DNA from: Turnera subulata
Lineage: Eukaryota; Streptophyta; Magnoliopsida; Malpighiales; Passifloraceae
DNA: 64,000 nt
Direction: 5' to 3'
NCBI GenBank assembly: GCA_028386065.3
Contig: JAKUCV010001309.1
Span: forward strand, 141,502 to 205,501
Of this stretch, positions 33,936-45,571 are shown in pieces. The position numbers and the translations under genes were made by a program. The notes under the pieces were generated by a model. That model had not been told where the DNA came from, made no database searches, and saw only the letters and a program-made list of their open reading frames with translations. Numbering within the stretch: the stretch's first letter is position 1; the number at the start of each line of letters is the position of its first letter.

Positions 33936-34726
33936 AATAAATAAAATAAATTTCCTTTTTAAATCAAAATTCTTATATTACAAAGTCTTATATTAAATAG
34001 AAAAATAAAACATCTCAAAACAAAACAAAAATCAACAATAAGAATATTAAATCAAATATAAAGGAATTAAAAACAAAATTCGTTTAACAAAATCAAAACA
34101 AAAGAATTTAAAACAAAAGATATTTTCATGATCAGCGCCCAAATTGGTCCTAAGCATCCTCAATCCCGATAAACGTAACGCGCGCAACTAACTGTGTCGT
34201 CTGTCTCGCTCATGAAAAAGACATCCGTTAACTGGCAAGGCGATGATCACGGGAACGTCCTGTGTCCCTCAAAAGAAACGCTATCCACTTGTTCACAAAT
34301 TCCGCATAAACCAAAAACATCTGTCAAGACAACGTATCTCTCTACGATGTCCGAACAGCTGTAAGCTTGTCGTGCATGCGCTCTACTTGAGGTACGGTCC
34401 CATCCGTCTAGCCTCAACGGTCACGAATGCATGCGATAAAAGATGCAAGAAGATATAGTAAGACCATGAAAAGAAAAGACAAAGTAGCCAGAGCGAAAGA
34501 AAATCATAAGATGGAAAAAGGCTGAAAAACTCTGGCATTGTAGCCCGAAAAACGTATAAAGTAACAAGGTAATAAATGAAAGCAATGGCAAATTTTCAAA
34601 AAGCAAATCGTGAAAATCAAAAACAGTAAACATGCTCCCCATAAGAGTATAAAAGAAACAGAGCGGTGAGGTGTAAATCATCAAAAGCATTTTAAGACAA
34701 ACAAACGCTCAGAAAAAAAAACCACA
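33936..34726. other. Spacer between the two antisense ORFs of element 2
   Basis: The first part (to about 34130) is very AT-rich and the rest is of mixed composition. I see no coding evidence and no clear splice junction joining the two ORFs. Confidence 0.5.
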
Positions 34727-35446
34727 ATGCTCAAAAACAAAATACCCACTCGTCCAAACACGATGCCTGCTCCATCTTCCGTTTTATTTGTCGAAGGTGC
34801 CAATCCAGGCAGAAGGAATCGTCTGGCCTACAGCATGGTCAACGAGCCTGCTGAAGAACTACCGAACAAGCTCGGCAGGATGCCGCGTCTGGTCTTCGTC
34901 GACAAACTCTACTCGTCGCAGTTCTTCATCACGCCCATGGAAGAGGTGTTCTTCTTGGAGGATCGCGGCACTCTGAGGACCTCCTACTATGGCTCGGCAA
35001 ACTCCATCATGTTCTTCATCTCCGAAAGACTACAAGAGTTCAACCTGGAGTCCACTTGCCATTTCCTGGAGCAGGGTACCTACTACCAGCTCTCGATGAT
35101 GGCCCAAAGCATGCCCAGAGTCACTCGTCTGCCCGTAACTTGGCCCAAGGCCCGACTACTGGTGTGGAACTGCAGAGGAGTCGCAAGGCGTTCCCAGGAG
35201 TTCTCGCGTACCCTGAGGGACTTGAAGAACCAATACAAACCAAATATGGTTCTTCTGACGGAGACCCAGTGGCAACCTCAGGACGATCACGGTCTCATCC
35301 CACTCCGGTTCCCTCAAGCAAACCAGTTCGAGCTTCCCGGCCAGAACAACGCAGGCGGCATGTGGTTCTCGTGGAGAAACAGCATCCAAGTCAACATCAA
35401 CAACGACCCAACCAGCTTCAGGGTCAATGTCGTTCCAAGGCGTTAA
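34727..35446 (+). CDS. Antisense ORF 2 inside element 2 with an endonuclease/exonuclease/phosphatase-like start
   Basis: This 239-residue frame also runs on the plus strand, against the element. Residues about 1-145 match nothing I recognise (PRLVFVDKLYSSQFFITPME, VFFLEDRGTLRTSYYGSANS). From about residue 148 it reads LLVWNCRGVARRSQEFSRTL, then LKNQYKPNMVLLTETQW, and later GGMWFSWRNSIQVNI. That is the start of an endonuclease/exonuclease/phosphatase fold as in LINE endonucleases: the Asn of WNCRG and the Glu of LLTET are typical catalytic positions. The later His/Asp motifs are absent because the frame stops at 35446. It could be a fusion of a LINE 5' fragment with other sequence, or a retained protein. 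Confidence 0.5.
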   Translation: MLKNKIPTRPNTMPAPSSVLFVEGANPGRRNRLAYSMVNEPAEELPNKLGRMPRLVFVDKLYSSQFFITPMEEVFFLEDRGTLRTSYYGSANSIMFFISERLQEFNLESTCHFLEQGTYYQLSMMAQSMPRVTRLPVTWPKARLLVWNCRGVARRSQEFSRTLRDLKNQYKPNMVLLTETQWQPQDDHGLIPLRFPQANQFELPGQNNAGGMWFSWRNSIQVNINNDPTSFRVNVVPRR

Positions 35447-35728
35447 ATGTATTTTCTTTTTTTTTTTATAAAAAAATATCAAATATTAATGTAATATTTC
35501 CCTTTGTAATCAAAATATTAGTATTAATAATATTTATATTTCCGCTTACTTATGGCATCATTACCTCTTATGTGTATGTTTTGTGACAGCTGGCGTCCCT
35601 TGACTGGATCCATAATGCACTAACTAAAATGATATAAAATAATAAATAAATGGAGCGAACTATGCAAACAAGACAACAAACACACAAAGACTGCCCAACA
35701 AGACCTAACGCCCGCTCCGCTACCAAAA

Positions 35729-38480
35729 TGAAACGCCCTGACCCGTATTTACCGTACACAGTAAACACGTGCCGGAACTGTGACAACCCAACAGAAACCA
35801 AGCCCAGCATACAGTGTATACAACAGAAATCCGGGCTCAACAACCCATAATAGGAAACATCATAAATAACAAAACCGGCCCAATGGCCCAATAATATCAA
35901 TAAAATGCACAGCAGAAGACTTAACAACTCACTAAACACTGTATGCGACATAGATGCAAACTATGGATCCAAGCCCTATCCAAGGGATAACACCGCAGCC
36001 TGTCTGGAATGCACCAAACCTGTACCAAAAATAACTCATTCTACGGGATGAAAGCCCGCAGGTGAGGGGTGAGTCCGAAGTGCTCACCGACGAAGGAAAG
36101 ACCATCACTATACACACTAAAATTACTCAAGGTCAAACAGTAAAACCGCCAAAATAAAACAAATCAAAAGACTCAAATAAAATCCAATTTCCAATTTTAT
36201 CATTCCGGGCCCCGTCACGGATAAGCTAGGGTCGTACCAGGTTATCAACCTGTTCCTGGTGCCAGATCAAAAAGAACCCGGGATTAACATCCCAATCAAA
36301 CCGGCATCAACATGCCCATCACAAGTAACCCAGATCATGGTCACCACAAAACAGTCTCAAACCATCCGGTCGTACCACTACTTACCACGCGACAATTATA
36401 TTATCATCATTAAAATCAAATCACAGGGATCGACATCCCTAACCAAGATACCAAGGATCGACATCCTTATCACAATTGATTAATTAGTTCCATTATGTTT
36501 TATACCCAAAAGACTCAAGATCAACATCCAAATACCAACCAAAATACTGGGATAAACATCCCCACAACAATCAAGGCAATGGGATCAATATCCCGAAACA
36601 ACCACAACAACCACAATACTCAACAATGCAATGATCATCAACACAATATACCGAGTAATACAGGCACACATTGAAGGAAATCCATCCTCACCTTGGCCGA
36701 TTACTCAACTTCGGAAACAATGACCGGTCCGACGCCGGCTTCTCGGGAAACTGCCCGATATCCAACCTATACCACAAATCAATATACACTCACACAAATG
36801 CACATAATCGGTATACTATGATGCCAAACTGCGTAATAACCCTTCCCGGTTCTTATCCTTTATTATTTCCATTTACCGAAAATATTTTACCGTAAGTATT
36901 TCCAAATATAATTTCGGTATCATACTTTAATTAAAACTCTTTTCAAAATATTTTCATAAAATAATTTATAATTTTTCAAAATAATAATTACCATAATTGT
37001 TCCAGAAAAATAATAACCTATTTATAATTTCCAGAAAATATATATAGTATTTATCTTTTTCCATATATATATAATAATGTTTCAAACAAAATATGATTAC
37101 CTTTAATTTCAAAGTAGATACATAAATATATTCCACAACCATAATTTTCCAGGCAAAATAATATATATATAAAATTTCCAGGAATTATTTTTATGGCATT
37201 AATATGTTTTTCCAATTAATATTAGTTTCCCAAAACATAACTTAATTATTTATCAAAGTATATATATTTATGTTTTTCTCAAAATACCAAAATTAAACTA
37301 GCTATAATTTTTTCAAAATAAATATGTATATTGTTTTCTCAAAATTAAATACCAGAATATAAGAAAAAAAATATATATATTGTTTTTTTTAAGTAAACGG
37401 ACTGGGCCATGAATAATGCGGCCCAGACCTAGGCAGCAGCCCAGCACAGGCCTGCCCAAGCCCGGCCCACACCACACAGCCCAAGCCCAGCAGCGAAACC
37501 CAAAACTCAACCCAACAGTCGCGACCCGTTTCTACGAGACGGATCCTATCAAAACCGGGTCTTACCACCGGGTTGCGACGGCACGACGGCAACGACGAGC
37601 ACAGGAGGGAACGCGAGCTCAACCACGGCGTCGAGGCGGCACGAGGGGCGCGGGGGAGGCGGAAAACCAGCGCTGCAACGCCGAGGAGCTGGATCCATCG
37701 GGTCTGCCGACGGGTCAACGCCTTCCACAGGCGCGTCGGGCAGCTGCGTCAGGTGGAGGCGACGGCGTCGGAGAGGCGGCCCGGAGCCTCAACTCGTGAA
37801 CAGTAACCGAGGCACCTCCGGGGTGACGTCATTGTTCACCCATATTTTTTTTCTTTTTTTTCTGTATTTTCTTATTTTCTTTCTTTTCTTTTTCTTTGAT
37901 TTTCTTCTTTCTTTTTTTCTAGTTTTCTTTTTTTTCCTTTCTCTCTTTTTTTCTACTTTCTATTTTTCTGATAGGCTCTCTCTCTCTTTTTTTTCATGCC
38001 TTCTCCTTTTTTTTTCTCCCGATTTTCTTTTTTTTCTTTTTTTCCTATTTCTTCTCTTTTTTTTCTTTTCTTCTTTTCTCTCTCTTTTTTTTTCACTCTT
38101 TTTCTTTTTCTTCCTCTCCTCTCTTCCTCTCCTTCTGCTTCCTTCTTTTTATAGACGATGAACACTATTAAACCTGTGATTCATCAATAATACAGGTTGT
38201 CTGCATTATTGAAGCGAGTCCGGTCCGGACCACAAAATAACTGATACCCCCTTAGTTATTTTCCGGTGTGATTTTCCGAGAAATTTCGAAACCCGAAAAA
38301 TACCAACTTAGGCCCGAAAAATCCACGGAAAAATCACGAGCGCGGGAAAACTCTCGATTTCGAAAAATGACGCCCGATTTACCTTGAATTAATTACCCAA
38401 GATTAATTCAACGGTAAATCACGGTAAAAAGACTTTTACAGTCCTGGTAAAAATCAAAAATTTTTACCCGGGCTGTTACA
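35729..38480 (-). repeat. 5' LTR of element 2 (by minus-strand orientation)
   Basis: This 2752-bp LTR is highly similar to 30502-33339. It differs by small indels, for example in the GC-rich block near 37680 and the purine-rich leader near 37850-38140. TATAAAAA is at 38146-38153 on the minus strand, and a donor-like GTAAGACCC lies near 37560. Confidence 0.85.
38146..38153 (-). promoter_or_regulatory. TATA box of element 2 LTR
   Basis: On the minus strand CGTCTATAAAAAGAAGGAAG leads straight into a long GA-rich tract. The same arrangement is at 33006-33013. Confidence 0.5.
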
Positions 38481-38485
38481 ACCGG

Positions 38486-38631
38486 GCTCAACGACCACCA
38501 CCTCACAGTGTGGAAGGCCATATTCGCCACATCACACTATTATGGGGCTTGACTGGAAGCGCCGGCACTCGAACCCGAGTGCTAGAGATGGCAGGCTAAA
38601 CGCTTTACCACTAACCCACCACTCGGGGTGG
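38486..38631 (-). mobile_element. SINE-like element, tRNA-derived head (split by element 2)
   Basis: On the minus strand the head reads GGTTAGTGGTAAAGCG (A-box-like) and CTCGGGTTCGAGTGCC (B-box-like), as in RNA polymerase III promoters of tRNA-derived SINEs. The other half is at 30370-30501. Confidence 0.55.
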
Positions 38632-38667
38632 TTGACAGTAGTTGACACTAACAATTACTAAAAATTA

Positions 38668-39406
38668 GGCAAAATTTGATTTTGCACACTCTAACTTTGG
38701 TGAAGTATCAATATGTCCATTTAATAATTTGTTTTAACATTTTAACAATCTAATTTGCCAACTTGCCAACCTATTACAATTAAAGTATTTTGTTTTTTAA
38801 AAAAACATTCTATACAAAACAATTGTTAATTAAAGTAAAATATAAATATTTTTAGCGGCAAAAAATATAAATATTTTTTTCAAATGATGATTCTATTAAA
38901 AATAAAGTTAATATATTGTTAATAATTTTATAGAAGCTTTTTAAATTAAGAAGTATTACTCCAGATTAAGAATAAAAATAAGTAAAAAAAATATGAGAAA
39001 AAGAAGATGTAGAGAGGGAGAGAGCAAAAAAAAGTTGTCTAATGGATAAAAATATAATTTTTGAATAGGTAGAGAAGAGGACAAAGAATAATTAGAAAAG
39101 AAGTGAACATGTAAAATTTGTTATTTAGTAGAGCTAGATCGTTTAGCTTTAGGATTTTTTTAAATAAAAATAACAACTAAAAATAGAATTTAAACGTATT
39201 TTAATAAAATAATGCAGCTTTAATAGTTTACATACCCACTTCACGCCTTAACTAAGATAATAGAATATTCTCTTTTTTTTTTTCTAAGCCTGAATGTTTT
39301 AATTGTAATGAGTTGATAAATTAAATTATTTGGTTGTTCAAACAAATTATTAGATGACCAAATTGATACTCTAATGAAATTAGGGTGTGTTAAACGAAAT
39401 TTTGCC
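38668..39406. mobile_element. MULE-type MITE with 9-bp target duplication
   Basis: It starts GGCAAAATTTG and ends CAAATTTTGCC-like (CGAAATTTTGCC), with about 80 bp of imperfect inverted repeat (GAAGTATCAATATGTCCATT on the left against AATTTGGTCATCTAATAATT on the opposite strand at the right). The duplication TAAAAATTA is at 38659-38667 and 39407-39415. No coding capacity. A paralogous site without the element is at about 39893-39930. Confidence 0.75.
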
Positions 39407-39415
39407 TAAAAATTA

Positions 39416-40050
39416 AATATAGAGTACTTTTTTTTTAATAACAAATTCAGAGTACTTTCAAAGTATGGTCTTGGAAGTAACTAATAATGAAGAAGCAGTT
39501 TCAAACCTGATGAACTGTATTGCATGGCCCCGACAGAAACCAAGAGATTTGGAGTGTCCCCTGGATGATGGAACTCGACAATCTTCACCGGAATCATCGA
39601 TTCATGAATATCAATAATAGTCAAATGAATAAATTATGGATAGTTAATAAGATAATTCCAACTTCCAAGACACCATCTAACAGTCAATCAAACTGTGGGC
39701 GTGAGTTGCAGCATGATATCTCTTCATGCCGTTGAATAAAGTTTTCGATTCTCAAAAAGAAAACTGTGGGCGTGAAGATTTCTTAATATATATACATATT
39801 CTAATGGAGGGAGAGACTACTTATTGTCTTATTCTTATCTGATTCTGACAGGGCCTGAAGCTTGCTATCTAAGGCTTGTTGTTGACACTGATAATTAGTA
39901 AAAATTGAATATAGTGTACTTTTTTTTTTTTAATAACAAGTATAGAGTACTTCCAAAGTATGGTTTTGGAAGTAACCCAATAATAGAGATGCAGATTCAA
40001 ACATCATGAACTGTGTTGCATGACCCCGATAGAAACCAAGAGAATGGATT
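39416..40050. repeat. Local duplication upstream of the ACX3-like gene
   Basis: The block with AAAGTATGGTxTTGGAAGTAA, AACTGTxTTGCATG and CCCCGAxAGAAACCAAGAGA occurs at about 39456-39550 and 39956-40045. Related sequence occurs at 15880-15920. This points to repeated duplication of the ACX 5' region. Confidence 0.65.
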
Positions 40051-40308
40051 TAGATTTTGAGAAATTAAACCCTCCTCGATAATGGAACTCGCCCAAGTTT
40101 ATTGGCTCTCTATTTTTTATTTTAATTATCAAGCAACTAACAGTTACAATACAGACAGCCAGAACTTTAACAGATCCTAGCAACTTAGGGTTAAAACATC
40201 TGGTTCGTTTATTACATAGTTAGCAAAGTATGAAACACCCAAAATGGCTTTGAATTAGTTTACATCCTGAGGCTGACTGAGTATCAGGCACTCTAAATAA
40301 AAAATCCC

Positions 40309-40500
40309 GGAATGAACCATTGATCTAAGTGGTAAGCGATTTAGTTCTGCTTAAGCTAGTCTGGAGTCCTCGCGTATACAGAAAATTCCCATTGGGGAAT
40401 TCACCCACCATATCCAGGTATGGGACTCAAGTCGAATCCAGATTAGACGGGGCAAAGCTCTGGAAACCTCAATGGGAAACAAACAAAAAAATTCCTGAAA
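40309..40500 (+). mobile_element. tRNA-derived SINE
   Basis: ATCTAAGTGGTAAGCGATTT is an A-box-like head; the body has AATTCACCCACCATATCCAG and CAAGTCGAATCCAGATTAGA, and it ends GGGAAACAAACAAAAAAA. It is the same family as 55708-55906 (plus) and about 63127-63300 (minus), with a minus-strand fragment at 42570-42710. Confidence 0.7.
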
Positions 40501-40902
40501 TGAATTCTGATCACCATGGTTCAATAATCTTGTGCTGGCCATGACCAAAAGTATGGGCCTCTCCTATATCTTACTTCACTTTATCTCCTCCTTTCTTCTC
40601 TACTGTTGTTCATGCTTCCAGCAGCAATTCAGTTGCTGTAAATGAAGAACTCCATCCAGACTTGCATAAATCCATTTTGAGAGTCAACTATCCATTTGTC
40701 GGTGCCAACCTGAGCCTTGCTACATAGTTATTATATTGCTTTCACGGGGATCATGTGACGGAGCACAGGCACAAGCATGGATTAGGTCATTGGCTCATTT
40801 CTTACATAATTATATATATTATCTCCAGAAATCCTGCTAAGGAGGAGTCTTGAACAATTTCGGCAGTAAAGGAAATGAGTATTCACACAGCACGGGTGAG
40901 CT

Positions 40903-40910
40903 TATAAAAG
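40903..40910 (+). promoter_or_regulatory. TATA box of the ACX3-like gene
   Basis: TATAAAAG in GAGCTTATAAAAGAGTGCA lies 115 bp before the ATG. The pseudogene copies have CTTAAAAAAGAG (15786) and CTTAAAAAAAGAG (47092) here, so their TATA is lost. Confidence 0.65.
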
Positions 40911-41024
40911 AGTGCATGCAAAAACGAAGAGAACACACACAAAACTAGCAGAACAACCTCTTCTACTAGCTAGTCTAAGCTAATTCTCTTGCACTAAAAG
41001 AACAAAGACCCAAACTCCTTAGCA

Positions 41025-44000
41025 ATGGCACCCCAATTTCGCCACAATGACTCCCCTAACGCCGCGGCCGCCGCAACCCGGCGAGCCCAAATCCTCACCA
41101 ACCACCTAGTGCTCCACAATGAAGCTCCTCCATCCTCACAACAATATCCAACCACCCTCTCTCCCAACGTCTGCCTCAGCTACTCCCCACCGGAGCTCAC
41201 CGAAACCATCTCTTTCGACACGAAAGAGATGCGGAGGTTATTGGATGTCCACCACATAGCCGAGAGGGAGTGGCTGATTGACTTGATAGAGGGACAAATG
41301 GCCATCCACTTCTTTTTGTGGTATAGTCTATTTATACTTTTTCCTATTAATTATATATTAAGTTCTTTCTCTTTTTTGGATATTGTTACTTGGTAGGTTT
41401 ATCATAATTGGTCTTTTTCTATTTGGATTATTACAGGGGGAGTTACATCAAATTCCTAGGGACAAAACGCCATGAGAAGTGGCTAAAAGCCACTGAAAGT
41501 TATGAAGTCATCGGTTGCCTTGCCATGTCTGAGTTGGGGCATGGAAGTAATGTATGTTGTCAAAATATTCTTAATTAATTTTGTGATATCTATTATACTT
41601 TGTCTTTGTTGACATTTTCCTCTCAATTGGATTATATTATTTTGCATTCCCAGGCACAAGGAGCTGAGACAGTGGCCACTTATGATTCAAGCACAGGGGA
41701 GTTTGTGGTCAACACTCCTTGTGAGTCTGCCCAGAAGCATATGATAGGCCTGTCCGCAAATGTAAAGAGTTTGTTTTTTTTTTTTTCAAAGTAAACGGGG
41801 GGGAGGGGGAAAAATATTACTCTACACTAAAAACCAAAGGTAAAGGAGGATTAACTTAGTTGATTGGGGTTGAATGAGTACTCTCTGTCTCGAACCTCAA
41901 TGGTCCCTCTTGGTTGACGTTTGGCCCGGCCTAGACTTGGAAGCCTCTCCTCAATCGGAACATCTTTTAGAAAAGCAAAAGTCAAACAAGAGAAATTCAC
42001 CAACTAGAACCGCCCTACAAGCACTATTAACAACTTGGGCTGCCTTCACCCCAAAATGGAAATTCACCAATAAAAAAAAAGAACTACTTTGGCTGCCCAT
42101 ATATATAGAGATTTTGACATTAACTGTGCCTTTTCTTGCTATGATTTTGTAGTATGCCACACATGCGATGATCTTTGCACAGCTTTATACTAATGGAAGG
42201 AATCATGGAGTCCATGGATTTCTAGTCCAGATTAGAGATGGTAATGGCAAGACATGCCCTAACGTTCGCATAGCAGATTGCGGTCTTAAAAGTGGCTTGA
42301 ATGCCATTGACAATGGCCAAATCTGGTACTTAATATTTATCATTTCACACTTCCCTTCTTAATTATATATATATAAATCTTAATGATGGTAATTACAGTA
42401 GGGAATTTGGTATGATAATTACATACAAACTGGTTTGCAGGTTTGACAATGTGCGAATCCCCAGAGAAAACTTGTTAAATGGGGTTGCTGATGTTTTACC
42501 GGATGGGCGGTATGTGACTAAGATTGAAGACCCAAGAGAGGTGATCTATTTTCAAGATTAATTTTTTTTTTTTTGGGTTTCGCATTCGGTATCTTGAACT
42601 TTCTCGGGGCTAATCCAGATTCGACCTGGATTACTGGTTATGGAGTCTCCCAATTGGAACTAATATATATGTATCTCCCTAGTGGGTTTAATTACTTAGC
42701 AAACTAAATTATATACCACTAATACTAACATTTAATTTCACTTCCATTTCACAGAGATTTGGGACACAACTGGCGCCTTTGACAATTGGTCGTGTAATTA
42801 TATCCACTAGCTCAATTCTCAAAACAAAGGTGCGTACGTATGTTATATCATATCTAATTAGACATTTTTAAGATGAGAAAAACGGAAATTCATATTCCTA
42901 AAAACTGAAGAGAAAACCCTTGATCATTTGTTATGATAATATAGCAAGTGGGTATATGTGAATCATGCACAGTTGGTTGGTCCGGTGTCCACCTTAATAG
43001 GTGCCGATTGAAGCCCAAAATAGATTAGTCTTGTGGTGACGAGGATACTCTCATTAAGTGGTATATGCCACTTGTACACAATTGGATTAGGCAACAAATT
43101 AACCTAATATTTCTGATTCCTACTCTTTACAGGTTAGCTTAGCAATTGCTATAAGGTACGCACTTTCTAGGAGAGCATTTTCTGTTACACCTAATGGACC
43201 AGAGGTTTTATTGCTTGATTATCCAAGCCATCAAAGACGACTCCTACCTCTCCTTGCCAAGACGTAAGTATCCAAAAGTAATTGCTTAGTTGTTCTTCTA
43301 CTTGTACATTGTATGAATTCTTGCCCCCTGCAGATATGCTATGACTTTTGCTGGGAATTGGTTGAAAGTGATCTTTACTAAAAGGGAACCCCAGTCCTAC
43401 AAAACCGTGCACGTTTTCTCGGTTGCATTCAAGACTATCTTCTCCTGGCATAGCATGAGAACACTGCAGGTTCATTAATATTCTTGCTTGGTATATAGTC
43501 TTTCTTAATTAAGTTTCATTATGCTTCATTAATATTCTTGCTTCAGGAATGCCGTGAAGCTTGTGGAGCACAAGGCATGAAGGCCGTGAATAGGCTTGGT
43601 CTGATGGTGGCTGAAAGTGATGCCCAACTCACTTATGAAGGGGACAACAACATTTTGTTGCTGCAGGTATGTGTTTTCCATTGCTTCGGCTAATAAATTC
43701 TTTGACAAGAACGAGCTTTCAGGAACATTAATTGTATAGACCACCAGGCTCAAAGAGCATTTACAGTATTAGTTTATTCATGAACATTGATCATATAAGT
43801 TGTCATACTAACATATGTGGTATGTGGCAATCTATTTGTACAATAATACGGATTAAAAGCTTGGTTAATTTAAAACCAAAATAATTCTTCTTCCTCAGGT
43901 CGCCAAGATACTCCTTTCAGAATTCCTTGCAGCCAAGAAGCATAATAGACCTTTACAGGTTTTCGGATTAGAACACATGAATGAACCTACCCCGGTTATT

Positions 44001-44867
44001 CCACCTCAGCTTTCAAGTTCTATCCTAAGGAGCAGCCAGTTCCAGGTAGTATATTTGTCAAAAATTTGACCCAGTAGTACTGTCCTGTATTGGAAACTAT
44101 ATATACTAACCAGTTTCTTGGTATCAGATTGCTGCATTGCGCTTGAGAGAGAGAGACCTTTTGCATCGATTTGCTTCCCAAGTGTCTCAGCATCAATTTT
44201 GGGGAGAGACTAAAGATCAAGCCATTAATCTGGTACATATAGATGCCATTCTACCACTATGCTTGCCTTTCAATAAATCTCTATAATAGCTTACATCAAT
44301 TGAGGTTTGAATTCTTGACATCTGCAATACTCTAATTACAGGCTTATCATCTGTACAAAGAATTAAGCAAGGCATTTACAGACCGTATGATACTTCAACT
44401 CACCATTGAAGCAGAGGAAGGCATCTCTGCTGGTCCCATAAAGGTAAAGAAACACAACTCTTCTTCCTGAATAACTAATCCGGAAGTATTCTTTTCGTTT
44501 ATACTGGACTACTAGTCGATGTTGAAGGTGGGACTCCAACCCGAGACCTCACTCCTCTTATCTTTCCGAAAGTAGCGTACTTCATGATTAAATTAATGTG
44601 TGTTTATTGCAGGATGTGTTAGCTCTGCTGAGATCCTTGTATGCATTAATCTGTGTTGAGGAAGATGATACATTTATGCGATATGGGCACCTGTCAGCAA
44701 AAAATGCAGCTACAGTGAGGGAAGAAGTTACAAAGCTTTGCAGCGAATTGCGACCCCATGCACTTGCCTTGGTTAGCTCCTTCGGAATCCCGGATTCATT
44801 TTTAGCACCCATTGCATTTGATTGGGTTGAGGCAAACTCTTGGTCTTCAGTTAGTGGAGGACACTAG
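41025..44867 (+). CDS. ACX3-like: Peroxisomal acyl-CoA oxidase, ACX3-like, 13 exons, internal deletion
   Basis: ACX enzymes oxidise acyl-CoA to trans-2-enoyl-CoA with FAD and O2, the first step of peroxisomal beta-oxidation; ACX3 prefers medium chains. Exons: 41025-41320, 41437-41551, 41654-41761, 42153-42325, 42441-42540, 42755-42829, 43133-43263, 43334-43469, 43547-43666, 43899-44045, 44128-44232, 44342-44443, 44613-44867. All introns are GT-AG and the joined frame is open for 620 residues; the family has about 675. R20-A21-x5-H27-L28 is a PTS2 peroxisome signal. [38 protein letters not shown] and TYEGDN (catalytic Glu about 409) are conserved. Exon 1 jumps from [14 protein letters not shown] to AIHFFLW, missing about 75 residues of the N-terminal helical domain. 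Folding and activity are therefore doubtful. Confidence 0.85.
42570..42710 (-). mobile_element. SINE fragment in ACX intron 5
   Basis: On the minus strand CCAGGTCGAATCTGGATTAG and GATACCGAATGCGAAACCC match the body and tail of the SINE family at 55708-55906. The head is degraded. Confidence 0.5.
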
Positions 44868-45300
44868 CTAGCTTCCTTGTTTCTGCTGTAATGTGCTGCA
44901 ATAAGTCTGAGTTGTATTTCTGTTCAAGTAAATAAAGTTGTTATCAATGATATACAATTTGGTTGCGCTTAAATGAGATTTGGAGAGTAAACTTACAAAC
45001 ATACTCAACGTAAAAGCTGTCCTCAGCAGGAATTGAATTGATGGAACACATACACATTAATTCAAGCCCCAACTTTAACCAGGACAACTTACATCATTAG
45101 CTACATATAACGATAATGAAGAACAAGCAATAATGTTTACGAACCAAATACACATCTGAGTAGAATAACAGTGACACGGAAGCACATCAAAGAAAAAGCT
45201 AATCTCCTGGTACATGCATGCCGTGAGTGGTTACATCTACCAAAAGGTAGGATAACCCCTCTTAATGAACTTTCAGAAAGGAGAGTTTAAAAGCATAATT
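44868..45300 (+). other. 3' flank of the ACX3-like gene
   Basis: A polyadenylation-type AATAAA is at 44931-44936, 64 bp after the stop. AAATACACATCTGAGTAGAA near 45147 is the sequence to which pseudogene 1 is joined. Nothing else is recognised. Confidence 0.6.
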
Positions 45301-45496
45301 TAATTCGCCTGAGGAAAGTGGCCGCCGCCTACCTACCGTTTAGGTGGCACCAGCGAGATCCAGCTAAGGTAAGGAACAGAATGTTCGTTCGAATGGAATC
45401 TTAGCCCGTCTCACTTGCTTTCTTTACTGCATAAGGGCATAAAAAAAGTAAAGGGATTTTCTTCTAACTAGTGACTGAGGGGGCGCCATCTTTCTC

Positions 45497-45571
45497 TAGC
45501 AGGCAGAGTGACACTTGTGAAATCTGTAATTGCAGCATTGCCTATCTATACAATGCAGACTGTAAGGCTGT
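45497..45571 (+). pseudogene. LINE reverse transcriptase fragment
   Basis: The frame reads LSLAGRVTLVKSVIAALPIY then TMQT, a well-known motif in the 3' part of plant LINE reverse transcriptases. Sequence on both sides does not continue the domain. A second LINE-like piece, MFWNCRGAG at about 45887-45913, resembles the start of the LINE endonuclease and is followed by a stop. Confidence 0.6.

Larger units (their letters stand above)
30502..38480 (-). mobile_element. Non-autonomous LTR retrotransposon (LARD-like) related to the chromovirus
   Basis: Two long LTRs (30502-33339 and 35729-38480) are similar to each other and start and end like the chromovirus LTRs on the opposite strand (TGTAACAGCCCGGG ... 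GGGGCGTTTCA). The duplication ACCGG lies at 30497-30501 and 38481-38485. On the minus strand the primer-site-like TTTTGGTAGCGGAGCGGGC lies at 35710-35728, and AATTCTTTTTAAGGTGGGTA lies near 33342-33361. These sites match the chromovirus, so the two share a mobilising machinery. The 2.4-kb interior has no gag or pol and instead two plus-strand ORFs. Confidence 0.85.

Noticed and set aside
37796..38161. 121-codon plus-strand frame rich in Phe and Leu
   Set aside because: It is only the pyrimidine-rich strand of the element 2 leader tract, low complexity.
38552..38631. A genuine tRNA gene on the minus strand
   Set aside because: A- and B-box-like parts are present, but the ends do not pair as an acceptor stem and the unit continues as a SINE.
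42153..42362. ACX exon 4 frame read on past the donor to 42362
   Set aside because: The GT donor at 42326 and the family alignment (IDNGQIW then FDNVRIP) place the exon end at 42325.
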